From Monodelphis domestica (lineage: Eukaryota; Chordata; Mammalia; Didelphimorphia; Didelphidae): 64,000 bases of DNA. The notes under the pieces were generated by a model. It saw nothing but the letters and a program-made list of their open reading frames with translations. It did no database searches and was not told the origin of the DNA. The DNA lies in assembly GCF_027887165.1 (NCBI RefSeq), contig NC_077227.1, positions 356,118,850-356,182,849 on the forward strand, given 5' to 3'. Numbering within the stretch: position 1 is the stretch's first letter; each line of letters opens with the position of its first letter. Made by a program: the position numbers and the translations under genes. Below are positions 32,476 to 43,689 of the stretch, in pieces.

Positions 32476-32796
32476 GGAAGATAGAAATAGAGAAAGAATG
32501 ATGAGACAGAAATACAGACACACCCAGAGCTTGACACTGATTAGTTGAGGTGGTAGTGGTGAGGTTTGAAATCTCCTCACCCTTGGAAAGATTTGTGATG
32601 ATACTGGTTTGGGGACTACTTTCATCAAAGCAAACCCAAACCCATCTATGTTTTATAGTTACTGTGGCTGAAGAATTTATCACCTGATGGCCAACCTCAG
32701 ACAGAGTAATGAGGTTCTTGGCACTTAGATAGGATAGTCATGACACACAGTCAATATTCAAAGCCTTTTCGGCTTGTTAGGATCAGTTAGGGCAGG

Positions 32797-32802
<6 letters not shown>

Positions 32803-32835
<33 letters not shown>
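32803..32835. repeat. (TG)n microsatellite
   Basis: About 16 TG units. Confidence 0.95.
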
Positions 32836-32838
<3 letters not shown>

Positions 32839-32839
32839 A

Positions 32840-33505
32840 ATTGAGGGGGATAGGACAACAAGTGGTTAATTGTGGGAATTGGGTGAACCACACAGATTTC
32901 TTCTTGTGATTAAATTTTGGATATAACTTAGTTCTCTTTCTATTCAATTATGGATCTAGTCCAAATTCTATCCTGAAGAAAAGTTTATTCAATAGGAATT
33001 CTGAGAAAATCTTATTGCTTTGTTTGAACCTAGTCCTGCATGGCTGGGAAATTGGACCACCTGTACCTGCTGTTTAGAGACCCTTAACCAAGGACAAAAT
33101 TGAATAAAAATGCAGCCAGATTTTCAGATTGAAGTAATAAATTTTCCCATAATAGTTTCTCTCAAGCAAACTATGTGTCTTATCAGAAAACTGGCCCCAT
33201 ACTGATCAATCAGTTACTGTTTCCATGTTCCTTTGATTGTTTACAGATACTTAGGGAGGAGTAGAATATCTCTTTTTCTGATTTAAGGGAATTGTACCTG
33301 TTCACTCCCTCCTTACTTGGAAAGCCCCTAATGTTTTTCATCCAATTAGAAATCAAATTACCTAATATGCTGTTTTTCTCAATTAATTGGTTTTATTTGA
33401 TGAACTGTTTTTAATGTATAAAAGTCTGTCTCTCACCGTGTTTGGAGTCCAGCCCTAATAAACTGAGGAAGGGGCCTGGTCCTGATGTGTTATTGGCATA
33501 CATTG
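32840..33505 (+). mobile_element. Probable solo LTR (endogenous retrovirus)
   Basis: TATAAAAG at 33417-33424 is followed 33 bp later by AATAAA at 33457-33462 and a U5-like end, the usual order in gamma-type LTRs. The left end is not resolved (anywhere from about 32840 to 33000), and no clear target duplication was found. No internal viral genes adjoin it. Treated as a fossil. Confidence 0.5.
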
Positions 33506-33559
33506 CTTAAAAAAATAAAAAAAAATTTTTTTGCTTCTTTTAGTCATTTCATCTTTTGC

Positions 33560-33625
33560 TGGTTACATTGTCATGGACCCTTGGCAATCTGGTGACTACT
33601 ATGACCCCTTTCTCACAGTGATATA
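33560..33625 (+). mobile_element. DNA-transposon-like fragment, copy 1
   Basis: 'tgtcatggacccttggcaat' 'ctggtgac' followed by 'atgacccctttctcacagtg' matches a remembered non-autonomous DNA transposon end that I cannot name. A second copy lies inverted at 36160-36248. Confidence 0.45.
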
Positions 33626-33826
33626 TATTTTTAGACCCTTACCTTCCATTTTGCAGTCAATACCGTGTATTGACTCCAAGGCAGAAGAGTGGTAAGGGCT
33701 AGGCAATGGGGGTTAAGTGACTTGCCCAGGGTCACACAGCTGGGAAATGACTGAGGCCAGATTTGAACCCAGGACCTCCCATCTCTAGGCCTGACTCTCA
33801 ATCCACTGAGCCACCCAGCTGCCCCC
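33626..33826 (-). mobile_element. tRNA-derived marsupial SINE (WSINE1/SINE1_MD type)
   Basis: 'cccttaccttccattttgca' to 'ctgagccacccagctgcccc'; full length and among the least diverged in the window. Confidence 0.94.
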
Positions 33827-33969
33827 TTTTTTAAATAGTTGAAAGAAAAATTTAATTTCAGTTAGAGGTTAGTGAAAATAAAGATTTCCCCCATCCAAAT
33901 TCATGAACCCCATGGATCTCAGGTAAAGAATTCCCAGTGGCCAGAGCTTGTGCTCTGCTGGCTTGATAG

Positions 33970-34162
33970 AGCCCAGGGGCATGGAGCAATGGAAGGAGCA
34001 TTGGTTCTGAAATTTGAAGATCCTGGGTTTCAATTGCACTTCTGCTCATTCTACCTCTATGACCATGGGCAAATCATATAAGCTTGGTGGGCCTCAGTTT
34101 CCTTATTTGCAAAATGAGGTGGCCTCAGAAGTCCCTTCTAGCTTGAGACCTATGCTCCTATA
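33970..34162 (+). mobile_element. MIR3 SINE
   Basis: 'ctgggtttcaattgcacttc', 'tgaccatgggcaaatcat', 'cagtttccttatttgcaaaa', then the 'cccttctagcttgagaccta' L3-like tail. Confidence 0.8.
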
Positions 34163-34789
34163 ATGTCCACACCAATGTGAAGCTTCAGAATGAGATACTT
34201 GCACTTGAATGAAATGCCTTTATTGGTATCTTTATAAATGAGATTCTTTTGGAGAAGGACATGAAAATTTGTGGAAGCTCTGAAGTCTGTTTTGAAGTGC
34301 AGATGTACCACAGATCTCTCTTTGCTAAAAATGTACATTAGCATATGAATGGGGCAAGAGAGGTGTAGGTTTTAAGTAGGTGGTCTACTTGGGTCTTTAA
34401 AAATACATGGAAGAGTCTTTCATAAATAACTAAAGAGAAGAGGAATAAACATTAGCATGCTGTAAGTGGGCTGGAACACCTGACTGAGGCAGGTGCTCTG
34501 AAATGTTTTAGGCTTCTTCCCCCTCCAGTTCGCTTATGGTAGTTGGGAATATTGACTTTTTTTTCTTAGGCTTAGCACTGTAGAAAAGTTGCTCTCATAT
34601 TGATGCAAGCACACACATTTTTCCTGTGGTTCAAAAGTAAGGAGGATATTCCTTAACCTCCAGTTCAGTATCTTGGGCAAACTTGAACTGAACCATTCAG
34701 AAGTTACCTTCCCTTATTTAAATGATCCACTAAGATCCAAGGAACCCAAAGCACTTTTTGCAAAGTGGATCATGTGTAGTGATATTGAA
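34163..34789. other. Unassigned
   Basis: About 630 bp with no recognised repeat or gene. Confidence 0.4.
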
Positions 34790-34975
34790 GCACAGAGGCT
34801 AACAAAATTAATGAATCATTAACCTCTCTAAACCTTTATTTAGCTGTAAGATGGGTATCATCATAATAGTTATGGTGCCCTCCTCAGAGGGAGGTGGGAT
34901 ATTCAAATGAGATAATGGTCCAAAAGATCTTTATAAATAGATTTTATAATAATGGTTGCTATTATTTTGGAGGGG
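34790..34975 (+). mobile_element. MIR SINE
   Basis: 'ttaacctctctaaaccttta', 'gtaagatgggtatcatcata' and 'attcaaatgagataatggtc' followed by 'aatggttgctattattttg'. Confidence 0.7.
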
Positions 34976-35049
34976 ACCTAACCCTGTGATTTTATTGATA
35001 TGGGAATTTCCTGCTATGGAAGTTCCTCTGCTGATATGTATTAGCAACT

Positions 35050-35840
35050 CATCAGTCAATCAATGGGCATTTATTAAACAATTACTTTATGCTTGGTGCT
35101 TTACTATGTTATTGGGATACAAATACACAAGTAAAATAATCCTTGTGCTCAAGTAGAAGTGGAGGTTTTTTTGGAGGTCAGGGGAATAAAAAATATACCC
35201 AGACAAATAACTATAGGATATTAGTGAAAGATATGCAAAATAAAAATTTTTGGTGAAGACTAACAACTGGGGGAATCAGGAGAGGAGGTGCCACTTGACT
35301 TGGATCAGAAAGGGTTTGCAGTGATTCCAAGAGGTGGAGGTAAGGACAAACAGTATTTCAGGCATAGGATATAGTTAGGGGTGTGCTAGGAGCTCTTGTC
35401 AATTCAAGAGAATCTATTGTTAAAATTTCAGCATGAGCATTAGGTACATCTTGGAATTCAGCAAATTGGGGCTTAATTTAGTGTGTCTAGACTTTAGAAA
35501 GTGATGGAGAAATTTTTAATAATGTAGATTAAACTTTAAAAAAATGTGTCTTTTGTTTTCAAAGGTTTGGTTGTTAAATATTTACCTGTACTTTCCTGCT
35601 ATCATCTGTGAAAATTCATGGAGATAGAGGATAAAATGTCATATACATGTACAGCAAGTAGACTAGTTTGACTTGGCTGGAGCATATTGGGTATGATGGA
35701 GAGTAATGTAATTTAGCCTGAAGACAATTGGGAATCACCAAAGCTTCTTGAGCAGAGGAGTGACATGGTCATTGAATTTAGAAATATTAATTTGGTTCCT
35801 CTGCAGAGAATGGATCAGAGAGGGTAGAGCCTGGTGAGCT
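35050..35840 (-). mobile_element. L2 LINE, about 800 bp
   Basis: Starts 'caatcaatgggcatttatta'. Later blocks are 'gaggtgccacttgacttgga', 'acagtatttcaggcatagga' and 'agcagaggagtgacatggtc', in reverse L2 order. 35410-35620 is less clear. Confidence 0.75.
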
Positions 35841-35849
35841 ATCCTGTAG

Positions 35850-36115
35850 GATAGTTTATTTTGGGAAATAACATCCCTATATTCATGTGTTTGAAAGATT
35901 GACCTGTGGAAGGGAACTATGCTTGTTCTGCATGGTCTTAAAGGGTTAAGCTAGAAGCAATGAGGGAAGTTGTAGGAAAGCAGATTTTTACTTGACAAAT
36001 TTTTACTAGGACAAACTTCCTAACAATGAGAGCTGTTCCAGAGTAGAGTGGAGTGCTTCAAGAATTGGAAGGTTCCCCTTAGCTTTAAGTATTCAAGTGG
36101 AGACCAGAGATATAG
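35850..36115 (+). mobile_element. L3/CR1-type LINE 3' end, copy 1
   Basis: 'gggttaagctagaagcaatg', 'aggacaaacttcctaacaat', 'gagagctgttccagagta', 'taagtattcaagtggag'. Confidence 0.65.
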
Positions 36116-36329
36116 AACAAGAATTCTTCCCCTGGGCTCCATGAGCTTTGAAAAAAAAACCACCATTATTTTGAGAAGGGATCCAAAGGCTTCACAGAAT
36201 ATTAAAGGGATTTGTGATCCAATAAAAAGATTAAGAATGCTTGTTGAAGAAGAGAGGGGCTTTATATTAGCTAATCTGAGGGTTCCATTTAATTTCGGGG
36301 ATTCCACGATTCCACAGGGAAGAACTATA
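36116..36329 (-). mobile_element. Insert between two L3 ends, with DNA-transposon-like copy 2
   Basis: 36160-36248 is the reverse complement of the same element as 33560-33625 ('aagggatccaaaggcttcac' 'agaat', 'gatccaataaaaagattaag'). The rest is unassigned. Confidence 0.4.
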
Positions 36330-36470
36330 GGTAGTGAGATCCCCATCACTGGGAGCAATTAAAATAGAGGTGATCTAGTTAGCCACTTATTGGTGATGGT
36401 ATGTAGGAGGCTAAATTATCTCTGACAAGGTTGCTTTCATCACTGGAATTCTGTGGTTTTAAAAAGTCCA
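36330..36470 (+). mobile_element. L3/CR1-type LINE 3' end, copy 2
   Basis: 'gtagtgagatccccatcact' starts upstream of where copy 1 ends in the consensus, so this is a separate copy; closes with 'ggaattctgtggtttt'. Confidence 0.6.
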
Positions 36471-37074
36471 TATCTTTTTCAAAAGAAATTCTTATTAAAT
36501 GCTGACTAAATCTGAAGAAAATGCCAGTTTGGCCAATTACTAAATTACCAAAGATATGTAAGGAATAATCTCCACTGTGCAGTGTTACATGAAGCAAATA
36601 AATAGCCACTGAGATTGATTAATGACCAAAGCAAAGCTGAGGCATTTAATCAATCTTAAATGCCATTTATTGCAAAGGATTCAATAGAGCAATAGAATTA
36701 CCCATCCCTATTACACAATAAATCAGAATGATGGAGATGAAGAAGAGAGTAAGCAGGGCTTATTTCTTACCTTGGAGAAGACCTTAAAATCTGAACAGCC
36801 TTTCATCAGCTTTTTCTTTCTAGAGGTTTGTTTATGTCCTGGTTGATTCAGGACTATGTAGAGTTGAGGACTCAATTCAAGAAGCACTAATCAAACATCT
36901 ATTGTGAGCAAAGCTTGATTCTAGGTCACTGATACTTTTCCAGGAAGGCATTTGGGGCAGGGGTAGAATTAGGTCTCTTTTTCCCTTCCCAGTTAGTAAC
37001 TTTGGGAATTTTTAGGCAATGAATAATACAAAGCTACAGTAGCCTGGTTGAAACCCACCCAATAAATAGACAAT
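36471..37074. other. Unassigned
   Basis: Possible L2 terminus at about 36880-36960, otherwise no recognised feature. Confidence 0.35.
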
Positions 37075-37166
37075 TTTGTAAGAGAGAGAGACACACATAC
37101 AGAGAGAGACACACAGAGACAGAGAGACTTAGAGAGACAGAGACATACACACACACACACACACAG
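37075..37166. repeat. (GA)n / (CA)n simple repeats
   Basis: GAGA and GACA motifs followed by a CA run. Confidence 0.9.
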
Positions 37167-37894
37167 AATGATTTAATGAGGACAAGTAGCACAGTCTTGC
37201 TGAAATTTCTGGCTCAGTGTAAATATGTGAATTCATAAAAATAATTTTTATAATTTGAAATTCTCATTCTTGATGGTATCCCTAAAGATACAGACACATA
37301 TCCATTCCTATAAGTAAGAAGGAATTAGATGGCTTCTCTGGAGCCCAAATAAATCTACCTCGTCACAAAGCCTTGTAGACTTCTAATTCTACTTCCTATT
37401 CAAGAACTCCCCCCTCCCCGCCAACAGAGTGACACACACGTACACATAAAGAAAAGTTCTTCTACTACTTTTTTCCTCTAGTGGGGTCCCTCCCAGTGTA
37501 ATTCTTTTCCTTCTTCCACAGAAGACCTTGAGAGTTGAAAGTAGCATTATTTCTTTTGCATTCTTAGCTCATTATCAAATCCAAGGGCAAATGAAAGTGT
37601 TACTCTTTTTTCAAAAGACAAGTCAGTTTTAAATAAAAATTTTGAATGTTGTTAATAACAGAAAGTCTCTATTGCAACTGAATCACAAGACTCCTTGCAG
37701 ATTCCCTTCTCAACATCCTCTTTTCTGTTTGGAACTGAGCCAGAAATGAATGTTTTATTTTCTATCCCTATTTCTAGCCCTCAGACCTTTTCCTAAATAA
37801 CTGGAATTTAAGTAGAGGCTGTTGAATAACCCAGCTTTTCTATAACACGGTATACATGTGTACATGGGGTTGCATGAGATAGGACTAAAAGTCA
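37167..37894. other. Unassigned
   Basis: No recognised repeat or gene. Confidence 0.35.
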
Positions 37895-38000
37895 TAGAAT
37901 GAGGGAATGTTGACATTGGAAGGACATTGAGGAAGGGTCTAGTCCAATTCTCTTATCTTACAAGTGGGGGATAAGACTTGGAGGAACTCAACAGCAGATC
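37895..38000 (-). mobile_element. L3/CR1-type fragment
   Basis: 'gtcatagaatgagggaatgt' and 'gaagggtctagtccaattct' match the start of reverse L3/CR1. Confidence 0.45.
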
Positions 38001-38858
38001 TCTGACTCCCATTTAGGTCTCCTTGTCTTTTTCTCCTGCCCCTACCTTTCACCCATTCTAGTGTCCTTTCCTATTCATCCTGTTGTGATTGGCACCAGAT
38101 AGTATAGAACCTTGAATTCTAGGCTTTGGAGTTAGAGCTCTATTGAGGAACCACTGAAAAATTTTTGAATGAAGTAGTTATATATATCTATATATCTCTA
38201 TCTCTATATCTATTTATAAAACCAATCTCAAAAGTCCATTGGCATGGGACTCCTTCCCTATTAGTGGAGATGAAGACCTTGCTCTGCATGAGGGGGCAGG
38301 ATGGAGTTGGTTAGAGTAGGAGAGCCTCCAGCCTTTCTCAGACTTCTTGGAGCATTGAGTCATTTCTGGCTCTTCTGGCTCCTAGTTTCAAAAGGAAAGA
38401 TGGATGAGGTCACTTCAGATGCTGAAGGAAAAGAATTTTGAAAGACATGAGAACAATTGTCAGTTTCTATTTGAGTCTTTAACTCCAGTTTGCTATAAAA
38501 GAAACTTTGGGAAACTTTAGTTTGAGTAGGATCTAGATGTCTGTCTCTCTTGGATAAATAGTTGCCTTGACCAGTAGTGAGCCTCCAATCTCTAGAAGTT
38601 TTCAAATAGAGAAAGGCAGGATACTTGAAAACTTTGTAAGGTGACTGAGCCATCTGAGGACTTTGTCAAGTTGCTTAATGAAAGTAGCCCTATTTCTCAA
38701 ACTGGTGTTTGATAACTTCCAGTTTCTAATAAATCTAGGCTTGTTGACTTCTAGGTTTTAATAGGCATTAGTTAGCACTTTTATAATTGTTCTCTTTAGC
38801 GAGTGTCTCCTTAGAGGTTTCTATTTGCCTTGCTCAACAATATTTACATATTCTAGGA
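38001..38858. other. Unassigned, includes TATC-like tract at 38178-38216
   Basis: Nothing recognised except a short TATA/TATC simple repeat. Frames here show no known domain. Confidence 0.35.
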
Positions 38859-39069
38859 CAGCACTGGCGAAGGTTTTCAAGTTCAGGTGCCCAAACTGCA
38901 ACTTCAAGCTGCCTCTGAGCCCCTGACATTGCCCCAGAGAGATGAGGGGGGAAGTGCTTGCTTTGGGTGGCTGAACAGAGGGTGGGACATGCAAAAAATA
39001 TCCTCTGGCGCTGGGAAGAGGGGGAACAGAGCACCAGCTCTGCACATGTGCACACCTTTGCCAATGTTG
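38859..39069. mobile_element. Non-autonomous hAT-like DNA transposon, copy A
   Basis: 211 bp. Terminal inverted repeats CAGCACTGGCGAAGG and, on the other strand, CAACATTGGCAAAGG. Flanked by 8-bp duplication 'ttctagga' (38851-38858) / 'ctctagga' (39070-39077). The 8-bp length and the CTCTAGGA-like target are hAT hallmarks. Internal 'gtgcccaaactgcaact' is shared with copy B at 49988. No transposase is encoded; it must have been moved by a partner in trans. Confidence 0.88.
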
Positions 39070-39489
39070 CTCTAGGACCTTCACTGAACATGAGGGAACT
39101 CAATGACCTGATAAGGTTTCGTGTGGAACAAATGAATAAGTTGAGTCTAGGAAGCCAGCCTTGTATTCTTGCTGGGCTTTTAGGCTGGCTAGATGAAAAG
39201 TATCACAAAAAGATGTCTTCTAAGCATTAAGGTATCATAGCTTCCTAGTGTTGTCTCTGTTTAGTCCCTGAGAAATTTTAGCAGTTTAGCTAAGTAAGCT
39301 GTTTTCAGGTTCAAGACCAAGAGTCACTTTTTATCCCTCAACACAGCTGCACCACCATTTCCCAAAGGATACCCTTAGTACATAATTACATCTTAAGAAT
39401 TATTTCCCTTATTGTATCTTGAAATTGCTTCTGACCTTGTGCTGTATTAGCATTTGCCTGAAATATTCCTAATTGTCCCAATCTTTTTC
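39070..39489. other. Unassigned
   Basis: 420 bp with no recognised feature. Confidence 0.4.
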
Positions 39490-40829
39490 TTTAAAATTTT
39501 AGATTCATCTTTTGTTTTTATTTTTCTTTGAATAATATTTTTTTTCAATTACATGTAAAAACATTTTTTAACATTTGTTTAAAATTTTTTGAGGTCCAAT
39601 TCATTCTCTCTTTCCCTTCCTTTCCCCTGCCCCAAGAAGGTAAGCAATTTGATTTGGATTATATATGTATAGGCATATAAAATATATTTCTATTATTAAT
39701 TCTACATTAAAAATGTTATAAATGAAATGTAAAATGAAGACCAAACTTCCTCTTCCAAGTCAAGAAAAATAAAGTAAAAAATTTCTTTGATATGCATTTA
39801 GACTCTCTGTCAGTTCTTTCTGAGGATGTGGATAGCATTTTCCATCATAAGACCTTCAGAATTGTCTTGGATTATTATATTGTTGGGAATAGTTAAATTA
39901 TTTGCAATCATCATTACCCAATATTGCAAATACTGCTGTTACTGTGTAGTGTTATTGTGGTTCTACCTATTCCACTCTGTATTAGTTCATATAAGTCTTT
40001 CCAAGTTTTTCTGAAGTTCTTCTGCTTGTCCTTTCTTATAGCACAATAGTATTCCATCATGATCATAAACCACAACTTATTCGGCCATTCCCCAATTGAT
40101 GGACATGCTCTCAATTTCCCATTCTTTACTTCCAAAAAAAAAAAAAAGAGTCGCCATGAACATTTTTTCTACTTTTTTGATCCTTTTTCTTTTATCTCTT
40201 TGCTGTATAAAAACCTAGTAGTGGTATTATTGGGTCAAACGTTACACACAGATTTATAGTTCTTTGGGTATAGTTCTAAATTGCATTCCAGAATGATTGG
40301 ATCAATTCACAACTCCACCAATAGTTGTATATAGATGTATTTTCTACATCCCCTCTGACATTTGTTATTTCCCTTTTCAATCATATTAGCTAATCTAAAA
40401 AAATGTGAGGTGGTACCTCAGAGTTGCTTTAGTTTGTATTTCTCTAATCAATAGTGATTTAGAGCATTTTTTCATATAAGTATAAATAGGCAGCTTTGAT
40501 TTTTTTCTTCTGAAAAACTTCCTGTTTTTGTCCCTTGATCATTTATCAATTGGGGAATGACTCATATTCTTATAGATTTGACTCTGTTTCTATATATTTG
40601 AGAAATAAGGCATTTATCAGACAAACAGTAAAATTTTCTTCCCAGTTTTTTGCTTTTCTTTTAATCTTGGCTATATTAGACTTGTTCGTGCAAAACCTTT
40701 TAAAATTTAATACAATTAAAATATCCATTTTACTTCCTGTAATGCTCTTCATCTCTTGTGTTGTCATAAATCCTTCCATTATCTACAGTTCTGACAGGTA
40801 AGATATTTCATTGTCCCCCAATTTGCTTA
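39490..40829 (-). mobile_element. Old L1 LINE, 3' third
   Basis: Reverse L1 3' UTR and ORF2 C-terminus: 'caatagtattccatcatgat', 'cggccattccccaattgatg', 'gaatgattggatcaattcac', 'aatttgcttata' at the break. Interrupted at a TA by Tigger and continuing at 41675. Confidence 0.88.
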
Positions 40830-40831
40830 TA

Positions 40832-41672
40832 CAGTGGCATCTTGATACACAAGCACCTTAAGTTATGAACAATTTGAGATACAAGCAGTCATGATTGGGC
40901 TTTTTTGCTTTAATTCACGGGTGAATATTTGAATCATGACCTTTTGTCCGTGGGAGGATCCTGAGGTGGATGAGGTAATCAGTACAAGCGCAGTTAAAGA
41001 AATGTTGAGAATTTGGGAAAAAGTTGAACAGTTTATTGAAAGGACACACCCAGAAAAAGTTGCAACAGGTTGTGGGTTGGAGCTGTATGACCACACTTGT
41101 TTCACACATTGTTGAAACATTCTGAAAGGGAGGAAGAAACAAACTTCCATGGAAAGATAAGATTTTTGTTGAAATGGCCTCTAAGTGAAATCAAGGAAAG
41201 TGTGGCAAAACAGCAAAAATTTAATGAAGAAAATAGGATAATTAAGTAAAGTAAAAAAATAGCAATTAAGTTTAGCAATAAAGTTACATATCATAAATAA
41301 TATGTAAGGCCAATTTTGCATTTAAATGTTGTGTTATGTGTGTAGAGAGTAAGTTATGTTAAGCGATAGCTCAGGAAATGAAAACCTTCTGCACCAGCAT
41401 CTTTGCCTGACCTTGAAGGTAAATAACATTTCATAAGCAAGTTTATTTCTTTATATTCTTTTTTATTACCTATAAGTATACTTGTTATTTATAAAGTATA
41501 CTTTTGTATTTAAAAGCATATAAAACAAAAAATTCATGATTTTTTGGGGGGCTGGAATGGATTAATTGCATTTTCATTAATTTAGATGGGGAAATTAGAT
41601 TTGACACACGAACAAATTGAGTTTTGAGCTGGGCCATGGACAGAATTAAACTGTTGAGTCAAGGTACCACTG
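40832..41672 (+). mobile_element. Tigger (Tc1/mariner, pogo group) DNA transposon, internally deleted
   Basis: 841 bp with terminal inverted repeats CAGTGGCATCTTGA and, on the other strand, CAGTGGTACCTTGA, flanked by TA at 40830-40831 and 41673-41674. Plus-strand translation from about 40950 gives a Tigger transposase C-terminal piece: DPEVDEVISTSAVKEM, RIWEKVEQFIERTHPEKVAT, ELYDHTCFTH. The N-terminal DNA-binding part and the first catalytic acids are absent, and the frame later stops, so it is dead. Removing it restores uninterrupted L1 sequence across the TA. Confidence 0.9.
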
Positions 41673-41674
41673 TA

Positions 41675-42279
41675 TCTCCTTTTACATCTAAATCATGTGT
41701 AATTTTTGACCTTATCTTGGTATACACTATGAAGTATGATTTATATCTAGTTTCTCCTAAAATTGTTTTCCAGTAATTTTGTCACATAGTGAGTTTTTGT
41801 CTCAAACACATTGTATTTATCAAAAACTAGATTACTGTAGTCATTTACTACTGTGTATTAGGTACCTAATCTATTCCACTGATCCACCACTCTATTTCTT
41901 AATATCCGATTGTTTTGATGATTACTGTTTTGTAATACAGTTTAAGATCTGGTACTGCTGGGTCATTTTCCTTCACACATTTTTTTCTTTTCTGGTTCCT
42001 ATTATATTCTTCATCTTTTGTCCTTTTAGATGAAATTTATTATTCTAGCTTTATAAAATAATTTCTGGTACTTTGATTGATATAGCACTTAATAAATAAA
42101 TAAATTTAGGTAGAATTATAATTGTTATTATTTAACCTATCTATGAGCAATTAGTATTTCTCCAATTGTTAGGTCTGATTTTATTTGTGTGAAAGGTATT
42201 TTATGATTGTTGTTCATATAGTTCCTGACTTTGTCTTGGCAGGTAGAGTCCCAAGTATTTTATATTGTTTGCAGTTATT
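41675..42279 (-). mobile_element. Old L1 LINE, middle piece
   Basis: Continues the reverse ORF2 sequence: 'ccactgatccaccactctat', 'gtttaagatctggtactgct', 'attgatatagcacttaataa', 'cctatctatgagcaatt'. Confidence 0.85.
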
Positions 42280-42738
42280 GTTATTATTATTTTTTGTTTG
42301 CCAAGGAAATCCAAGATGGGGTTAAATTTTTGGGAAATTTTTATTTAATTAATTTAGAATATTTTCCCATGGTTACATAAATCATATGCTTTCCCTCTCT
42401 ACCCCCAAACCCCCCTCCCATAGCTGATGCACAATTCTACTGGGTTTTACATATGTCATTGATCAAGACCTATTTCCATATTATTAGTATTTGCAGTAGA
42501 GTGATTATTTAGAGTCTACATCCCCAATCATATTCTCATCAACCCATGTGATCAAGCCGTTGTTATCCTTCTGTGTTTCTACTCCCACAGTTCTTTCTCT
42601 GGATATGGATAGCGTTCTTTCTCATAAGTCCCTCAGAATTGTCCTGAATTATTGCATTGCTGCTAGCAGAGAAGTCCATTATATTCTGTTGCACCCCAGT
42701 GTATCTATCTCTGTGTATAATGTTCTCCTGGTTTTATC
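42280..42738 (-). mobile_element. 5'-truncated L1 3' end inserted in the old L1
   Basis: Only L1 3' UTR: 'ccatggttacataaatcata', 'gatcaagacctatttccata', 'ctcagaattgtcctgaatta', 'gagaagtccattatattctg'. The 10-bp duplication 'tgcagttatt' at 42270-42279 and 42739-42748 marks the insertion; T-rich left end is the tail. A different L1 subfamily from its host. Confidence 0.85.
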
Positions 42739-43330
42739 TGCAGTTATTTTAAATAGAATTTCTCTTTCTATCTTTTCCTGGTACACTTTGTTGATAATAT
42801 ATAGCCATGTTGATAATTTATTTCGGTTTATTTCATAACTTGAAACTTTACTGAAGTTGTTTATTTCAACTAGTTTTTTGGTTTATCCTCTAGGATTATC
42901 CAAGTATTACCATCATATCATCTGAAAAGAGTGATAGTTTTATTTCCATGTTTCCTATTCTAATTCCTTCCATTTTCATTTCTTGTCTAATTGCTATCAC
43001 TAGCATTTCTAGTACAATATTGAAAAATCATGTCGATAATGGACACCCTTTCTTCACCCCAGATTTTATTTGGATGGCTTCTAGCTTAATCCCATTACAG
43101 ATAATATTTGCTAATGGTTTTAGATAGACACTAATCATTTTAAGGAACACTATATCTATACTTAGGCTTTCCAGTATTTGTAAGAAGAGTGAGTGTTATA
43201 TTTTGTCAAAAGATTTTTATGTGTCTATTGAGATAATTATGTTATTTTTGTTGTTTTTTTAAATTAGTGATCTTTTGTTTTTATAACATCTTCAATTTTT
43301 CTTTCCTCTCCTAATTCATTCCTGGAATTA
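42739..43330 (-). mobile_element. Old L1 LINE, upstream piece
   Basis: Reverse RT-region sequence: 'catcatatcatctgaaaaga', 'tctagtacaatattgaaaaa', 'ggacaccctttcttcacccc', 'ttttgtcaaaagatttttat'. 5'-truncated near 43330. Confidence 0.85.
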
Positions 43331-43349
43331 AAAAGAGGGAAAAATAGTT

Positions 43350-43608
43350 AAGTAACATCTGTAATTAATATTTATGTAATATAATAAGGATTTCTATATA
43401 CTTTATGAATATCCCATTTTATTCTTACAACAACCCCATGAGGTAGTTGCTATTATTTTCCTCATTTTATAGATGAGGAAATTGAAGCAATTTGAAATTG
43501 TGATTTACCCATAGTTATACAACTATTAAAGTTCCTGAAGCCATATTTGAACTCAGATCTTTCTTACTTTAAGTCTAGGGCTCTTTCTATTATACTGGCT
43601 ATCTTTAA
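43350..43608 (-). mobile_element. MIR SINE
   Basis: 'caacaaccccatgaggtagt', 'ttatagatgaggaaattgaa', 'catatttgaactcagatctt'. Confidence 0.82.
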
Positions 43609-43689
43609 CCAGTTAAACAACTGACCAACCAACCAACTAATTTATTAACTGATTTTGGTAGTTTATAAACTACCTATAGTTCCCCAACT

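Noticed and set aside
38821-39230. Overlapping frames of 62-90 codons on both strands
   Set aside because: They cross the hAT-like element and its flanks; no coding signal.
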